From the NCBI GenBank assembly GCA_017311315.1, contig CM029644.1, positions 26,493,606 through 26,557,605 on the forward strand: a stretch of 64,000 nt of DNA, written 5' to 3'. A program made the translations under genes and the position numbers. The stretch comes from Dendrocalamus latiflorus (Eukaryota; Streptophyta; Magnoliopsida; Poales; Poaceae). Below, piece after piece: positions 1 through 10,799 of the stretch. Below the pieces are notes generated by a model. It had not been told where the DNA came from. It ran no database searches and saw nothing but the letters and a program-made list of their open reading frames with translations. How positions within the stretch are numbered: position 1 is the first letter of the stretch; each line of letters starts with the position of its first letter.

Positions 1-1
1 T

Positions 2-422
2 GATGAGGTAAACACAGATTTGCTTGTTTACATGGCTTCATTTAATCCTGCTGATTCGTTTGGTTCTTTTGCCAAGGAGAACTTGGTTAAACTTGCACAA
101 TTTTATCCCAATGACTTCTCAAGCACAGAGATTATGCATCTACCTTTTCAACTTACACTCTTTGTTAGTGATATGCGGAGAGACGAAAGGTTTAGAGAGG
201 TCAAGAGTATTGCTGCACTTTCTGTCATGCTTGTTGATACGAAGAAGCATCTCAGCTACCCACTTGTGTACAAGCTTTTGAAATTGGTGCTAGTTCTTCC
301 CGTAGCAACAGCAAGTGTTGAAAGAGTATTCTCAGCAATGAATTTTGTGAAGAACAAGCTAAGGAATAGAATGGGAGATGAGTACTTGAATGACTGTCTT
401 GTTACATTTCTTGAAAGGGAAT
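2..422 (+). pseudogene. hAT transposase C-terminal domain, first piece, interrupted by a retrotransposon
   Basis: The frame is open from base 2 (no start in the window) to the insertion point. The residues are typical of the C-terminal dimerisation region (hATC) of hAT transposases: a stretch reading YPLVYKLLKLVLVLPVATAS, then VERVFSAMNFVKNKLRNRM with the usual S-x-E-R-x-F-S-A pattern and the LRNRM motif. This region dimerises the transposase and contributes to the active-site fold. The ORF seems to end at 428-430, but those last codons come from the inserted LTR (TGTCGTAG). The true frame resumes at 11052. The gene is therefore broken by insertion rather than by point decay. Confidence in the family is high. 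Confidence 0.85.
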
Positions 423-672
423 TGTCGTAGGGATGGCCCCCACCTAAACCCAGCAGGCCTGGTAGGAGATTATAAGACCCAGAATAGGCCATGTGTAATG
501 ACATAACTGCCCCTAGAGGGGATAACCAGATGTAAGGGTATAACTGTAAAAGCACTCCTCAATGTGTATGTATATATACGAGTAAGCCATGGGGAGGACC
601 CAGGCCATTACATTCATCTTCATCACTCTCCACTACCATCTCTCTCTCTCTATTTGGTCTGTAGCCACAACA
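423..672 (+). repeat. 5' LTR of element A
   Basis: The 250-bp LTR starts TGTCGTAGGG and ends TAGCCACAACA. It has a TATA-like run TATATATACG at 571-580 and a CT-rich tract (638-652) near the end. The last 17 bases match the end of the family-B LTRs at 11587-11867 and 30790-31084. LTRs of 250 bp are short for this group. Confidence 0.9.
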
Positions 673-674
673 GT

Positions 675-692
675 TGGCGCCGTCCGTGGGGA
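675..692 (+). promoter_or_regulatory. Primer-binding site of element A
   Basis: TGGCGCCGTCCGTGGGGA lies two bases after the 5' LTR. It starts with the TGG that pairs with a tRNA CCA end. TGGCGCC-type sites are described for Tat/Ogre elements and attributed to tRNA-Arg; I could not verify the tRNA here. The same core is present in the family-B copies at 31087 and, on the minus strand, at 11584. Confidence 0.7.
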
Positions 693-726
693 GGACGAGG
701 ACAAGCCTGAAGACCGAAGAAGAAGG

Positions 727-3198
727 ATGGCACCGAAAAAAGCTTCTTCAGCGGCGGCGAAGTGAAAGAAGGCGGCTGGGCCAGAGCGTCGTATGAGTAC
801 CAGGGCTTCGGCATCGGCAGCGGCGGACGCGGGTGGCGGTGCAGGCGCGGTAGCCGAAGACGTCGACGTTCGCGCGGCGACGACCAACCTCGTCACCGGC
901 ACCGCGACGACCAACCCCGTCACCGGCACCGCGACGACCAACCCCGTCACCGGCACCGCGACGACCAACCCCGTCACCGGCACCGCGACGACCCGCCCCG
1001 CCACCGGCGTTGCGGGGACGGACCCCGCGGTCGAAGACGTCGACGCGGGTGCGGCGACAATCGACCCCGCCGACGCAACGACAGCCGACCTCGCCGCCCC
1101 CACTGCAACCCTCACCGGCGGCGCGGACCGGGCGGTTCGAGGTAGCCACGACGGAGCGACCGGCAGCTCGGGACCTCGCGACGCGGTCGTCCCCGCGCCG
1201 ATTCGGCCGTCGGGAGTACCGGCGACCCCGCCTGCACCGGCGATGGAAAGTGCCCTGCTGGCGGCCCTCAACGCGTTCCAGCGGGAGCTAGGGGACCTTC
1301 GCGGAGCCGTCAGAGATATGCAAGAGGCTCGGAGTCAGCAGGCCACGCCAGTAGTCGCGTCCGAGCCCACGCCGGAGAGGACGGACAGTCGCGAAGCCCC
1401 CACGTCTAGCCGCGTGCCGCTGCGGCGCGTGGATCCGGAGTCCTCGCTTTCGGCGGGGCTGCAGCAGGCGGCATGGCCCGAAGACTTCAAGTTTCCTAGC
1501 GCCATCGACTCGTACAAAGGCGACACGGACCCCCGTGATTTCGTGCGCGTATACGAAACCGCGATCGAAGCCGCGGGCGGTGACGACACCACGAAGGCGA
1601 AGGGACTCCCCCTCGCGCTACAAGGAGTGGCGCTCTCTTGGTTCTTTACCATAGAGCCGGGCTCCATCTACGCGTGGGAACAGCTTCGTGTCCGCCTTCA
1701 CAACAACTTCCAAGGAAACTACGTCGACCGAGTCGACGCGGACCAGCTCTTTGCTGTGAAGCAAAAACCCTCGGAGAAGCTCCGGGACTACTTCAAGCGC
1801 TTCGCCAAGATTCGATGTTAAGTGAAAGACGTCAACGAGACCACCATCGTCATTGCAGCCATACAGGGCCTTCGTCCGGGCCCGATGGCCGAGTACAACG
1901 CACGAAAGCCAATCAAGACGGTGGCGAAGCTCTTTGACAAGATGGAAGAATATGCCAGGGCGGAGCAAGACGCGCGGCGAAGGCAAGGTGACGACTCCGA
2001 CACCAACCAGGCCGGAGCCTCGGCAAAAGCCGAAGATCCGCCGAAGGGCGGTTCTTCGAAGGGAAAGCGTAAGCAGGAGTCGTCCAGGGACGCGCCCGAC
2101 CGCAGGGACAACTCGCATAAGGAGTCGTCCGATCAACCCAAGCGCGGCCAGCAGAGGTCGAGGCGAAACCGGTACGTCCTCGACATCGAAGGCGGGTCCG
2201 ACGAGGGTGCTCCAGCGGGCCGAGGCGGTCGGGGGCGCGGCCGTGGCAGGGGCCGCGACGATAAGGGTCGTGGAGATTACGACGACCAGCATCAGGGACT
2301 GTGGTGCGTAGTCCACGGCCGCGGCAATCACGATACCCGCGCCTGCACCTCCATCGCGGCGCTGCGCGACAGCGTCGCTAGGGACAGGAACCCAGAGGTC
2401 CAATTCCCATACGAGGCCCCCATGCAGGTACAGGCGCAAGGGATGCAGGTACAGACGCAAGGCATGCAACCCCAGGAAGGCACCCTACGGATCCAAGCTC
2501 ACGTACAGCAGCCTCGGGAGGGCCTCCTGTCGTTGCAGGCCCCGGACGCAACCTACCGCAGGGCCATTAACGTCATATCTGGAGGCTCCGCGCTGGAATT
2601 CGCCTCGGCGCGGCAGCAGAAGGCCTATGTGCGAAGACTACATCACGTGGCGGCATACCCAGCGCAAGCACCGCCGGATTGGGCGCAGCACGAAGTTACA
2701 TTCACACCCGATGACGCCCAGGGTGTGGATTTCCCTCATCAGGACCCCCTGGTCATCCGGGTCAATATCGCGGGATGCGACGTGGGGCGCGCCTTGGTGG
2801 ACGGCGGTAGCTCCGCGAACGTATTGTTTGCGGCGGCCTTCGACCAGATGGGGATCCCTCGAAGCCGCCTAGGCCCCTCGGGCATCCCACTGCAGGGCTT
2901 CGGCGGACAGCCCCTGCGGGCGCTGGGTCAAATAGGTCTTCAAGTCTCCTTCGGCCGAGATGATAATGTGCGGGCCGAAGACGCCACCTTCGACGTGGTC
3001 GACCTTCCGTACCCCTACAATGCCATATTGGGACGCCCAATCCTCAACTCCTTCGGCGCGGTACCGCATCACGGCTACCTGTGCATGAAGATCCCGGGTC
3101 CCCGGACCATCATCACCGTCCGAGGCGACCAGGATATGGCCCGACGCATCGAGCCAGGTACCAGATGCCCGCGTCGCGAAGCCCAACGGCGCTTCTAG
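727..3198 (+). pseudogene. Gag-protease polyprotein of element A, two in-frame stops
   Basis: One reading frame runs from an ATG at 727 to the stop at 3196-3198. It is broken only by TGA at 763-765 and TAA at 1819-1821, so it is about 823 codons long. The segment 1470-1980 is a retrotransposon gag domain (residues such as YKGDTDPRDFVRVYETAIEA and the W-F core near 1635). An Arg/Gly-rich tail follows, then a zinc-knuckle-like motif (CVVHGRGNHDTRAC, about 2305-2346). The protease is marked by ALVDGGSSANVLF at about 2790-2830, the Tat-type variant of the D-S/T-G active site, with ILGRPILN further on. After the first stop an ATG at 793 could restart translation. The TAA replaces what is probably a CAA codon. 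The CGACGACCAACC repeats at 880-1000 encode a Thr/Ala-rich stretch. There is no pol downstream. Confidence 0.85.
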
Positions 3199-3427
3199 AG
3201 CTGGCGCGGGGCCATTCACACGCGCTTTGGCGGGTCCTGCAGATGTCTAGCGACTAGAGGCTTCGGCCGCACCAAGGGCAAACGGTTAGTATACCTATCC
3301 TTTGTAGTTGCTTACCCGCGCAAACGGGGATGTAATGAAGATCGCCGTTTGTCGCTAATCTTTCTTTTTCACGCGCAAGTACGCGGTGAAGGCGCGCGCA
3401 GGCTTAGCCAACGCGCGCGTCCCCGCA

Positions 3428-4300
3428 GTATAAACCAAAGACGCACGTTCGCGTGTGCACTCGCCGTAGCCAGGGGTACGATACTGAGTATAAACCAAAG
3501 ACGCACGTTCGCGTGTGCACTCGCCGTAACCAGGGGTACGGGACTGAGTATAAACCAAAGACGCACGTTCGCGTGTGCACTCACCGTAGCCAGGGGTACG
3601 GGACTGAGTATAAACCAAAGACGCACGTTCGCGTGTGCACTCGCCGTAGCCAGGGGTACGGGACTGAGTATACATCGAAGTCGCACGTTCGCGTGTGCAC
3701 TCGCCGTAGCCAAAGGTACGGGACTGAGTATAAACCAAAGACGCACGTTCGCGTGTGCACTCGCCGTAACCAGGGGTACGGGACTGAGTATAAACCAAAG
3801 ACGCACGTTCGCGTGTGCACTCGCCGTAGCCAGGGGTACGGGACTGAGTATAAATCGAAGTCGCACGTTCGCGTGTGCACTCGCCGTAGCCAAAGGTGAC
3901 GGGGCTGAGTATAAACAAAGACGCACGTTCGCGTGTGCACTCGCCGTAGCCAGGGGTACGGGACTGAGTATAAATCGAAGTTGCACGTTCGCGTGTGCAC
4001 TCGCCGTAGCCAAAGGTGACGGGGCTGAGTATAAACAAAGACGCACGTTCGCGTGTGCACTCGCCGTAGCCAGGGGTACGGGACTGAGTATAAATCGAAG
4101 TCGCACGTTCGCGTGTGCACTCGCCGTAGCCAAAGGTGACGGGGCTGAGTATAAACAAAGACGCACGTTCGCGTGTGCACTCGCCGTAGCCAGGGGTACG
4201 GGACTGAGTATAAACCAAAGACGCACGTTCGCGTGTGCACTCGCCGTAGCCAGGGGTACGGGACTGAGTATAAATCGAAGTCGCACGTTCGCGTGTAGCC
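3428..4300. repeat. 60-bp tandem array with two monomer types
   Basis: Fifteen units of almost exactly 60 bp follow one another, the last truncated. Each has the core GCACGTTCGCGTGTGCACTC and a TATAAA-like start. Type A has ACCAAAGACG; type B has ATCGAAGTCG with a CAAAGGTGACGGGGCTGAG end. From 3841 to 4200, B and A units alternate as three 120-bp dimers. Because 60 is a multiple of three, several frames stay open through the array; I treat those long ORFs as artefacts. Arrays of this sort in Tat/Ogre elements are known seeds of genomic satellites. Confidence 0.95.
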
Positions 4301-4800
4301 GGGGGGACGCCCTCGCGCGCGCCAGTCTCCGGACTATAAAGAAGTCGTAGCGTCGAAGTCCGCTTCCGCACGCACCAGTCCACGGACTTTAAATAAGACG
4401 TAGCGTCAAGGTCCGCCTCCGCACGCGCGAGTCTCCGGACTATAAAGAAGACGTAGCGTCGAAGTCCGCTTCCGCACGCACCAGTCTACGGACTTTAAAT
4501 AAGACATAGCGTCGAGGTCCGCCTCCACACGCGCGAGTCTCCGGACTATAAAGAAGGCGTAGCGTCGAAGTCCGCTTCCGCACGCAACAGCACGGACTTT
4601 AAATAAGACGTAGCGTCGAGGTCCGCCTCCGCACGCGCGAGTCTCTGGACTATAAAGTAAGACGTAGCGTTGAGGTCTGCCTCCGCACGCGCGAGTCTCC
4701 GGACTATAAAGAAAGGCGAAGTGCCGAGGTCCGCCTCCACATACGCCTGTCTACGGACTCTAACAAGGCAAAGTGCGGAGGTCCGCCTCCGCACACGCCA
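4301..4800. repeat. Second tandem array, about 58-60 bp units
   Basis: About eight degenerate units share CGGACTATAAAGAAG or CGGACTTTAAATAAG, then ACGTAGCGTCGAAGTCCG and CTTCCGCACGCACCAGTC. The first four or five alternate as pairs (ACTATAAAG type and ACTTTAAAT type), giving a dimer of about 118 bp. The last units decay into the spacer. Different in sequence from the 3428-4300 array but similar in period and in the alternation. Confidence 0.85.
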
Positions 4801-5216
4801 ATCTGCGGGCTGTCCGCTCTAAGGAACCCCGGCGCAGCTACTTCGCCAACGGTGGCATCAACACACAGCGCATATCCTAAATGCCAGGAAGTCTGCATAC
4901 CGGAAAAATCACAAGTACAAAGGTCCGGCAACACCCCTGCCGCTCTAAGCCGCTATCCCGCGGGTTCATCCTTAACACACGCTAAAGCCGGGGCTTCGCT
5001 CGAAGACGGCCGGCTCGCCCAAAAGTCCAGCGACTCTTCGGCCCTTCGCCAGCGTCGAAGGCGTCGTCGGGTCGAAAGGTCGGCCGCAAGAAGCCGGCCC
5101 CCGCGAGGGAGCTGCCCGGGATATAGGCGAAAGTCAGAATGCATGCAGCAACGGCGTACTTTATTCGCAAAGACAAGGAACAGTACAACGCACGCCTACA
5201 CCTAGGCACCACGGCG
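4801..5216. other. Spacer between array and antisense gene
   Basis: GC-rich sequence lying downstream of the antisense gene's stop codon (that gene runs leftwards). It could hold the 3' untranslated region. I see no clear poly(A) signal and no convincing coding frame. Confidence 0.4.
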
Positions 5217-8200
5217 TCAGACCTGCGGGTTCCCGGCGCCTGCGGAGGGCCCAACGCCGCCATCGTCGCGTCGAGGGACCCCGTCCAGAAATTGGCCGAG
5301 GCTCCCCGTCCCGAAGATCGTCTTCTGGAGCTCGATCCGTGCAGCATCTGGCCCGACGTAGCCCCAGATCCGGTCGAAGAAGGGCCCGAGGGCAAGGCGA
5401 GCGGAGAGGACGGCGCCGGACATTACTCCAGCCCCGCCAGGCATCTCCAGCTGGGGATCATCCAGCGCGGCGACGTGCGTACAACCGCGGTGCTGCAGGA
5501 GCGCGCACACCAAGCATGCCGACGTATACGCGCAGTGGGTGCCGAAGGACGTCGCCGCGTCGCGCATGACGTTGGCGGCATCCCCGACCCAGCGGAGCGT
5601 CCGAGACAGCTCCTCCGGGCCGAAGGCGCGGCCCGGCACCTCAGCTACCAGCCCTTGAAGATGGCTCTCCAGCGCTTGCATGGCGTCCCACGCAACCACC
5701 GAGGCGTCGCCCAGCGTCCGGTTGCGCTCTGCTAGAGTCAAGGCAAGCTCGCCCTTTTCCCTCTCTAGCACGGCGACCTGCTCCAGGAGCCCGTCCCGCT
5801 CCGCCGCGAACTTTCGTTCAGCAGCTGCTGCGGCCGACTCCTGCGCCGATGCAGCTAGTCCCTCGGCGTGTGCCCTCGCTTCGGCACATTCCGCTTACAG
5901 TTGCCGGATGCGGGCGTCCTGGGCAGAGCGGGCGCCAGAGGCTTCGCGCAGCTCCTCCTCGGCGGCCCGCAGCCTATCCTCGAGCACCTTTTGGCTACGA
6001 GAATAGGCCGTTTGCAGGGCCTGCCCCAGCACAAGTGTCTGTAGAAGGGACAAGACTTAGCAAACTCAGCTAAGCTCAGGCATGGTCGTATGAGTACTTA
6101 CCCTCACCCCAGACACCTCGAAAGCGTCCTCGAGGCGCCCCGCACCGTAGGCCTGCAGCACTTGCGGGTCGACGCTCGTGGCCGCGTCATTCACGATCCC
6201 GCGCCACGCCCTCAGCGTCTCCGGAGGCGGCACGAAGTCCGCAGGGCTCACGTGCTCGGAGGCCCCGTGTTCCACCGAGTGCTCCCCCTCCGGAATGAGC
6301 AACGCTGTAAATAAGGATACGGGTGAGCACCCCAAGGCATAAAAGCATACACCAGAGTAAGCTAAGCCACCCTACCTTCGGTAGCAGAAGGAATGGTCCC
6401 GCCGCGAGCGGAGGCCTCCGCGTTCGGGGAGGACGACGGCCGTCCCTGCGCGGCGGGCGGAGTGTCCAGAGGGGCAGAAGGCGCATAGGCCGCGGGGCCC
6501 CCGGTGCTTGCGCTGGAGTCCCACAAGCTTCTGATGCCCGTGGCCACGACGAATCCCCGCGGTGTCCGGTGGAGCTCCGGCCGCACACATGGCCGTTTGG
6601 CCGGGGCAGCCAGCAGCGCCACCGCCCCCGCAGCCATGGTTGGGGAAGACCCCGCGGCTGCTGCGCTCGGGGGCGAAGGTTCCACGGTGGCAGTCGTCGA
6701 AGGGGGCACCTCGGTTCCCGCTGCTGTTGGTAAAGACAGCACGGCTACGTGCGCCCCCGCGGAGGGCACCTCCGGCACCACAGCGGCCGCGGTCGAGGGC
6801 TCCACCTCGGCATCGCCGGTCCGCACGGGGTCCGCCTCGGCGACTTCGGCGGGCGGTGAGGCTTCCCCCCTCCGGCTGCCTGCGTCAAACCCGCCGTCCG
6901 GGACACTTGCCGAAGACACCTCGCCTTCGGCGCCTGCGCCACCCAAGCCCGAGTCGGCGTACCTCGCCGAGTCTGACTACGCGTCCACCGCGCCCTCGGA
7001 AACACTAGCAGCAGGCGCGGCAGGCGCCCCGCTGTGGCCCCTCTTCCGAGACGAGGCCTTCTTCTTCTTCGCTCCACCATCGTCTGGAGCGACACGGTCC
7101 GGCACGGCAAGGCCCAGGACCTCGCACACGCGGTTTATTCGCCCCAGCCCCGCCTTGGCGATAGCAGACGCGCGCTGCTCGTGCTCCCTGGCGGTGTACG
7201 GCCCTAGGAATACGCGCGCGGCTTGCTCCGCCTCCTCCAAGGAAATCCCTGAAGCAAAGGAGAATAGCATCAGCATACAACGCATTTCGCGTCAACAAAG
7301 GAGGGACGCAATCGAGGCTTACGAGGACCGGGCGGCGCCGGTAGCGAGCAAACCCACGGCGAAACATTGTCGTCTCGATGCCTCTCGGTGGCAAGACGCC
7401 AGTCGTAGGCAAGCGGTGCCACGCCGTACATCACGTACTCTTCGGCGAGGTCGCGCATGTTGAGGCGGGCGGCCACGCCTACGAGCCGCTTGACCCTCCG
7501 CTTGTCCTCATCATCGAGCGTTCGGCCGGGCGAGGGCTTGAACGCGATTGGTCGGCCTGTGCACTCAAGGCCGCTCCCGCTCTCCACACGGTGGTAGAAC
7601 CACCGCTTCATCCAGTAAGACTCCCACTTCCCGCGAGTTGAGTTCGCAGGGAAGAGCTTCTTGCATGACGGGCGAAGAATAAAAGAGACGCTACCGAAGC
7701 TCGACAGCGTCCTGTCCTTCCGGCCCTTTGGCTGGCATCGTGCCTCGTGGAGATAGGCGAACAGCGACGCGCTGGGCCAGCATGCCCCCGAGCGCAAGGC
7801 CCAGCTGTACACCGCGAGCCGGGCCACGGCGTTTGGAGTCAGTTGCGCCAGCTCCAGCCCGAAGGTCCGCAGCACGTCGCCCACCACGGTCACCGCTGGG
7901 ATCCGGAGCCCCGCGTCGAAAAAGGCAACAAATACGACCGCCTCCGACCTCTCGGGATGCGGTTCTGTCTCGTCGCCGGCGGGCAATCGTACGTCCTGGC
8001 GCCCGGACAACTTCCCCGCGCGCAAGAGCTCTTGGATCGTCTTCTCGGTCACGAGCGAGGGGCCTAGCTCGCCGGAGAACGTGCCTTCCTCCTCCGCCAC
8101 CAGCCGCTCCTGGTCAGCCGCCGCCGGGTCGCGCTCTTGGAGCGCGTATTTCACCTCCAACGGCGAGGATCGCCGGCGGATGGCAGGGCCACCAACCGCC

Positions 8201-8226
8201 TGGCCGCGCTCGCTACTGGAGGCCAT
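5217..8226 (-). pseudogene. Antisense gene of element A, four exons, PF04195-like (putative gypsy-type transposon protein)
   Basis: Exon 1 is 8226-7323, exon 2 is 7248-6376, exon 3 is 6304-6102 and exon 4 is 6038-5217. The introns (74, 71 and 63 bp) have GTAAGC/TTGCTTCAG, GTAGGG/TATTTACAG and GTAAGT/CTTCTACAG ends, and every junction keeps the frame. That gives about 933 codons. Exon 1 resembles the conserved region of the antisense ORF protein of grass Tat elements (motifs VVFVAFFDAGLRIPAVTVVG, ARLAVYSWALRSGACW, KRWFYHRVESGSGLECTG). Exon 2 is Ala/Pro/Ser-rich with a basic KKKK patch. Exon 4 has a long Ala/Glu/Arg-rich probable coiled coil, then a globular end. I chose ATG 8226 (AGCGATGGCC) over the ATG at 8259 because MASSS fits the family better. 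Two in-frame stops are present: TAG at 6977-6979 and TAA at 5895-5897. The role of this protein family is unknown. Splice assignments are by eye. Confidence 0.75.
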
Positions 8227-8798
8227 CGCTTCCCACGACAAGACTGAAGTGGTGAACATAGCGCGAAGGTGTGGAAGGCGGAGCAGACAGGAAAGAGGGC
8301 GTAAAGGTGCGGGGACGCTGTTACGGGGGGGCTATTTCAAGCCACCTCGCCCATACCGCCGCTACCGAAGCGTCGCAACGATCCGCGTGCCGGATGCAAC
8401 CGCAGCGGTGTAAAGGCCCGCCCCGCACGATTCCCCATAATCGAAAGCGAAGGGTCGCGGAGGTCCGTGTACGAGGCGCGACCGCAGTCGTACAAGCGCC
8501 CGTCCAGCGCAACGCCCCACCTAACGCTGGAAGGTCACGACCACAGGCGCCATTTACTGCCCGCCCCGTGTCCCCCTTGCCTAGGGAAGAGGCGAGCGGC
8601 TGCAAACACGCAACCGTCCACATCCCGCCGCCCACCAGTCATAGGCCGCCGCGTGCCCCGGGCGCGTCGGGTCGCACGGTACGGGAACCTCACCCTGGCA
8701 GACCAGGGGCCGGCGTGATTCCAGGAACCTGTACAGCGCAAGGCCGCATCAAAGACCCCAAGTCACCGCCCACGTGGCGGTGTTCGCAGGGCGAAGGC
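8227..8798 (-). promoter_or_regulatory. Presumed promoter/leader region of the antisense gene
   Basis: The 570 bp between the antisense start codon and the third tandem array. It is GC-rich with no coding frame I trust and no clear TATA box. It is assigned as a promoter only by position, so this is inference. Confidence 0.3.
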
Positions 8799-10135
8799 GC
8801 TAGCTTCGCTGCCACCCCTTCGAGGGATAGGGGACGGAGCGCGCGTGCCTACTTCGACTAGGCGCCAGCTTCGCTGCCACCCGTTCGAAGGGTAGGGGAC
8901 GGAGCGCGCGCGTCTACTTCGACTAGGCACCAGCTTCGCTGCCACCCGTTCGAAGGGCAGAGGACGGAGCGCGCGCGTCTACTTCGACTTAGGCGCCAGC
9001 TTCGCTGCCACCCGTTCGAAGGGTAGGGGACGGAGCGCGCGCGTCTACTTCGACTTAGGCGCCAGCTTCGCTGCCACCCGTTCGAAGGGCAGGGGACGGA
9101 GCGCGCGCGTCTACTTCGACTTAGGCGCCAGCTTCGCTGCCACCCGTTCGAAGGGTAGGGGACGGAGCGCGCGCGTCTACTTCGACTTAGGCGCCAGCTT
9201 CGCTGCCACCCGTTCGAAGGGTACGGGACGGAGCGTGCGCGTCTACTTCGACTAGGCGCCAGCTTCGCTCGCGCGCGTCTACTTTGACTTAGGCGCCAGC
9301 TTCGCTGCCACCCGTTCGAAGAGTAGGGGACGGAGCGCGCGCGTCTACTTCGACTAGGCGCCAGCTTCGCTCGCGCGCGTCTACTTCGACTTAGGCGCCA
9401 GCTTCGCTGCCACCCGTTCGAAGGGTAGGGGACGGAGCGCGCGCGTCTACTTCGACTAGGCGCCAGCTTCGCTCGCGCGCGTCTACTTCGACTAGGCGCC
9501 AGCTTCGCTCGCGCGCGTCTACTTCGACTTAGGCGCCAGCTTCGCTGCCACCCGTTCGAAGGGTAGGGGACGGAGCGCGCGCGTCTACTTCGACTTAGGC
9601 GCCAGCTTCGCTGCCACCCGTTCGAAGGGTAGGAGACGGAGCGCGCGCGTCTACTTCGACTAGGCGCCAGCTTCGCTGCCACCCGTTCGAAGGGTAGGGG
9701 ACGGAGCGCGCGCGTCTACTTCGACTAGGCGCCAGCTTCGCTCGCGCGCGCCTACTCTGACTAGCCGCCAGCTTCGCTGCCACCCGTTCGAAGGGTAGGG
9801 GACGGAGCGCGCGCGTCTACTTCGACTAGGCGCCAGCTTCGCTGCCACCCGTTCGAAGGGTGGGGGACGGAGCGCGCGCGTCTACTTCGACTTAGGCGCC
9901 AGCTTCGCTGCCACCCGTTCGAAGGGTAGGGGACAGAGCGCGCGCGCGCGTCTACTTTGACTTAGGCGCCAGCTTCGCTCGCGCGCGTCTACTTCGACTA
10001 GGCGCCAGCTTCGCTCCCACCCGTTCGAAGGGTAGGGGACGGAGCGCGCGCGTCTACTTCGACTAGGCGTCGGCCTCGCTGCCACCCGTTCGAAGGGTGG
10101 GGGACGAAGCGCGCGAGTCCACTTCGGCGGGGCGC
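8799..10135. repeat. Third tandem array, long and short units
   Basis: About twenty units. The long unit (about 65 bp) reads GCTGCCACCCGTTCGAAGGG, then TAGGGGACGGAGCGCGCGCG, then TCTACTTCGACTTAGGCGCC. The short unit (about 36 bp) skips from GCTTCGCT straight to CGCGCGCGTCTACTTCGACT. Short units recur, for example at about 9269, 9370, 9470, 9505, 9743 and 9979. TTCGAA occurs in every long unit. The array lies directly upstream of the antisense gene. Confidence 0.92.
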
Positions 10136-10173
10136 AGCAAAGACGGGGGTCTTGTCCTGTGAAATCTACCTCA

Positions 10174-10270
10174 TTTTCCTTAACAGGCCACCTACAGTAC
10201 ATCAACATACAAGGTAATGCCGGCGGGCTCCCTCAGGAACACCGACTGTAGGTAGGCCGGTTAAGAAAAA
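10174..10270. repeat. Imperfect inverted repeat (hairpin) in the 3' segment of element A
   Basis: TTTTCCTTAACAGGCCACCT at 10174 pairs with AGGTAGGCCGGTTAAGAAAAA at 10250-10270, with further pairing inward (ACAGT with ACTGT). The loop is about 47 bases. Function unknown. Confidence 0.6.
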
Positions 10271-10380
10271 CAGGGCAGACCTCGCTGTCGCCTGCGGAAG
10301 CGCGGTGCGGGGTCAGGAAGCGCGGCTGGCTGTCGATAACCGGCGCTGATCAAGCTCCCAAGAAGAATAGACCTCCTTCT

Positions 10381-10432
10381 GTGCATCAACATTCCCCAAG
10401 CCGCTCAGCGTCACCCAGGAATGTTGATGCAC
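10381..10432. repeat. Perfect 15-bp stem, 22-nt loop hairpin
   Basis: GTGCATCAACATTCC at 10381-10395 is the exact complement of GGAATGTTGATGCAC at 10418-10432. A second copy of the short word CATCAACAT occurs at 10200-10208, beside the other hairpin. Confidence 0.85.
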
Positions 10433-10799
10433 GGCACGGGCCCATTTTAGGGGAACAGCTTCTATCACAATATACGCAGGAGCAACGTCTCACCAGCGCC
10501 ATATATATACCCCAATCAGCAGGGGAACCAACCGGCGGAAGGCCAATCGGCAGAAGTCCAACCGCCGGAAGTCCGCCGCCATATTAATGGTCACGACGCC
10601 TCAACGCCCGCACCACGCCAAGCACGCTGCACCACGTGGACGCCCGGAAGTCCGAGCGTCGCAGCAGCGCACACGTCTGCTTCGGCTACAGCGCAGCTCC
10701 GGAAGTTTGGAAAAGTTCACAGGCCGCGGGGACGGAGGGGGCCAAAGGACTCGGCAACATGGCTTCGGCCTTGTGAAGCCCTTTACCATGAGAGGCTCC
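10433..10799. other. 3' untranslated segment of element A
   Basis: Short repeats of an ACCGGCGGAAG/ACCGCCGGAAG kind lie at 10530-10580. No polypurine tract of the usual strength precedes the 3' LTR (the bases are GAGAGGCTCC), and no gene is seen. Confidence 0.4.

Noticed and set aside
633..1271. 212-codon minus-strand ORF
   Set aside because: Shadow of the GC-rich, repetitive gag leader on the plus strand.
3428..4300. CRISPR-like array
   Set aside because: Units are contiguous with no unique spacers, and the setting is a plant retrotransposon.
3349..4383. Overlapping ORFs of 148-342 codons on both strands
   Set aside because: They are by-products of a 60-bp repeat whose length is a multiple of three. 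The proteins are the same 20-residue phrase repeated, in up to four frames at once.
8763..10208. Minus-strand ORFs rich in Arg, Ser and Trp
   Set aside because: They follow the third tandem array unit by unit, with no domain. Array artefact.
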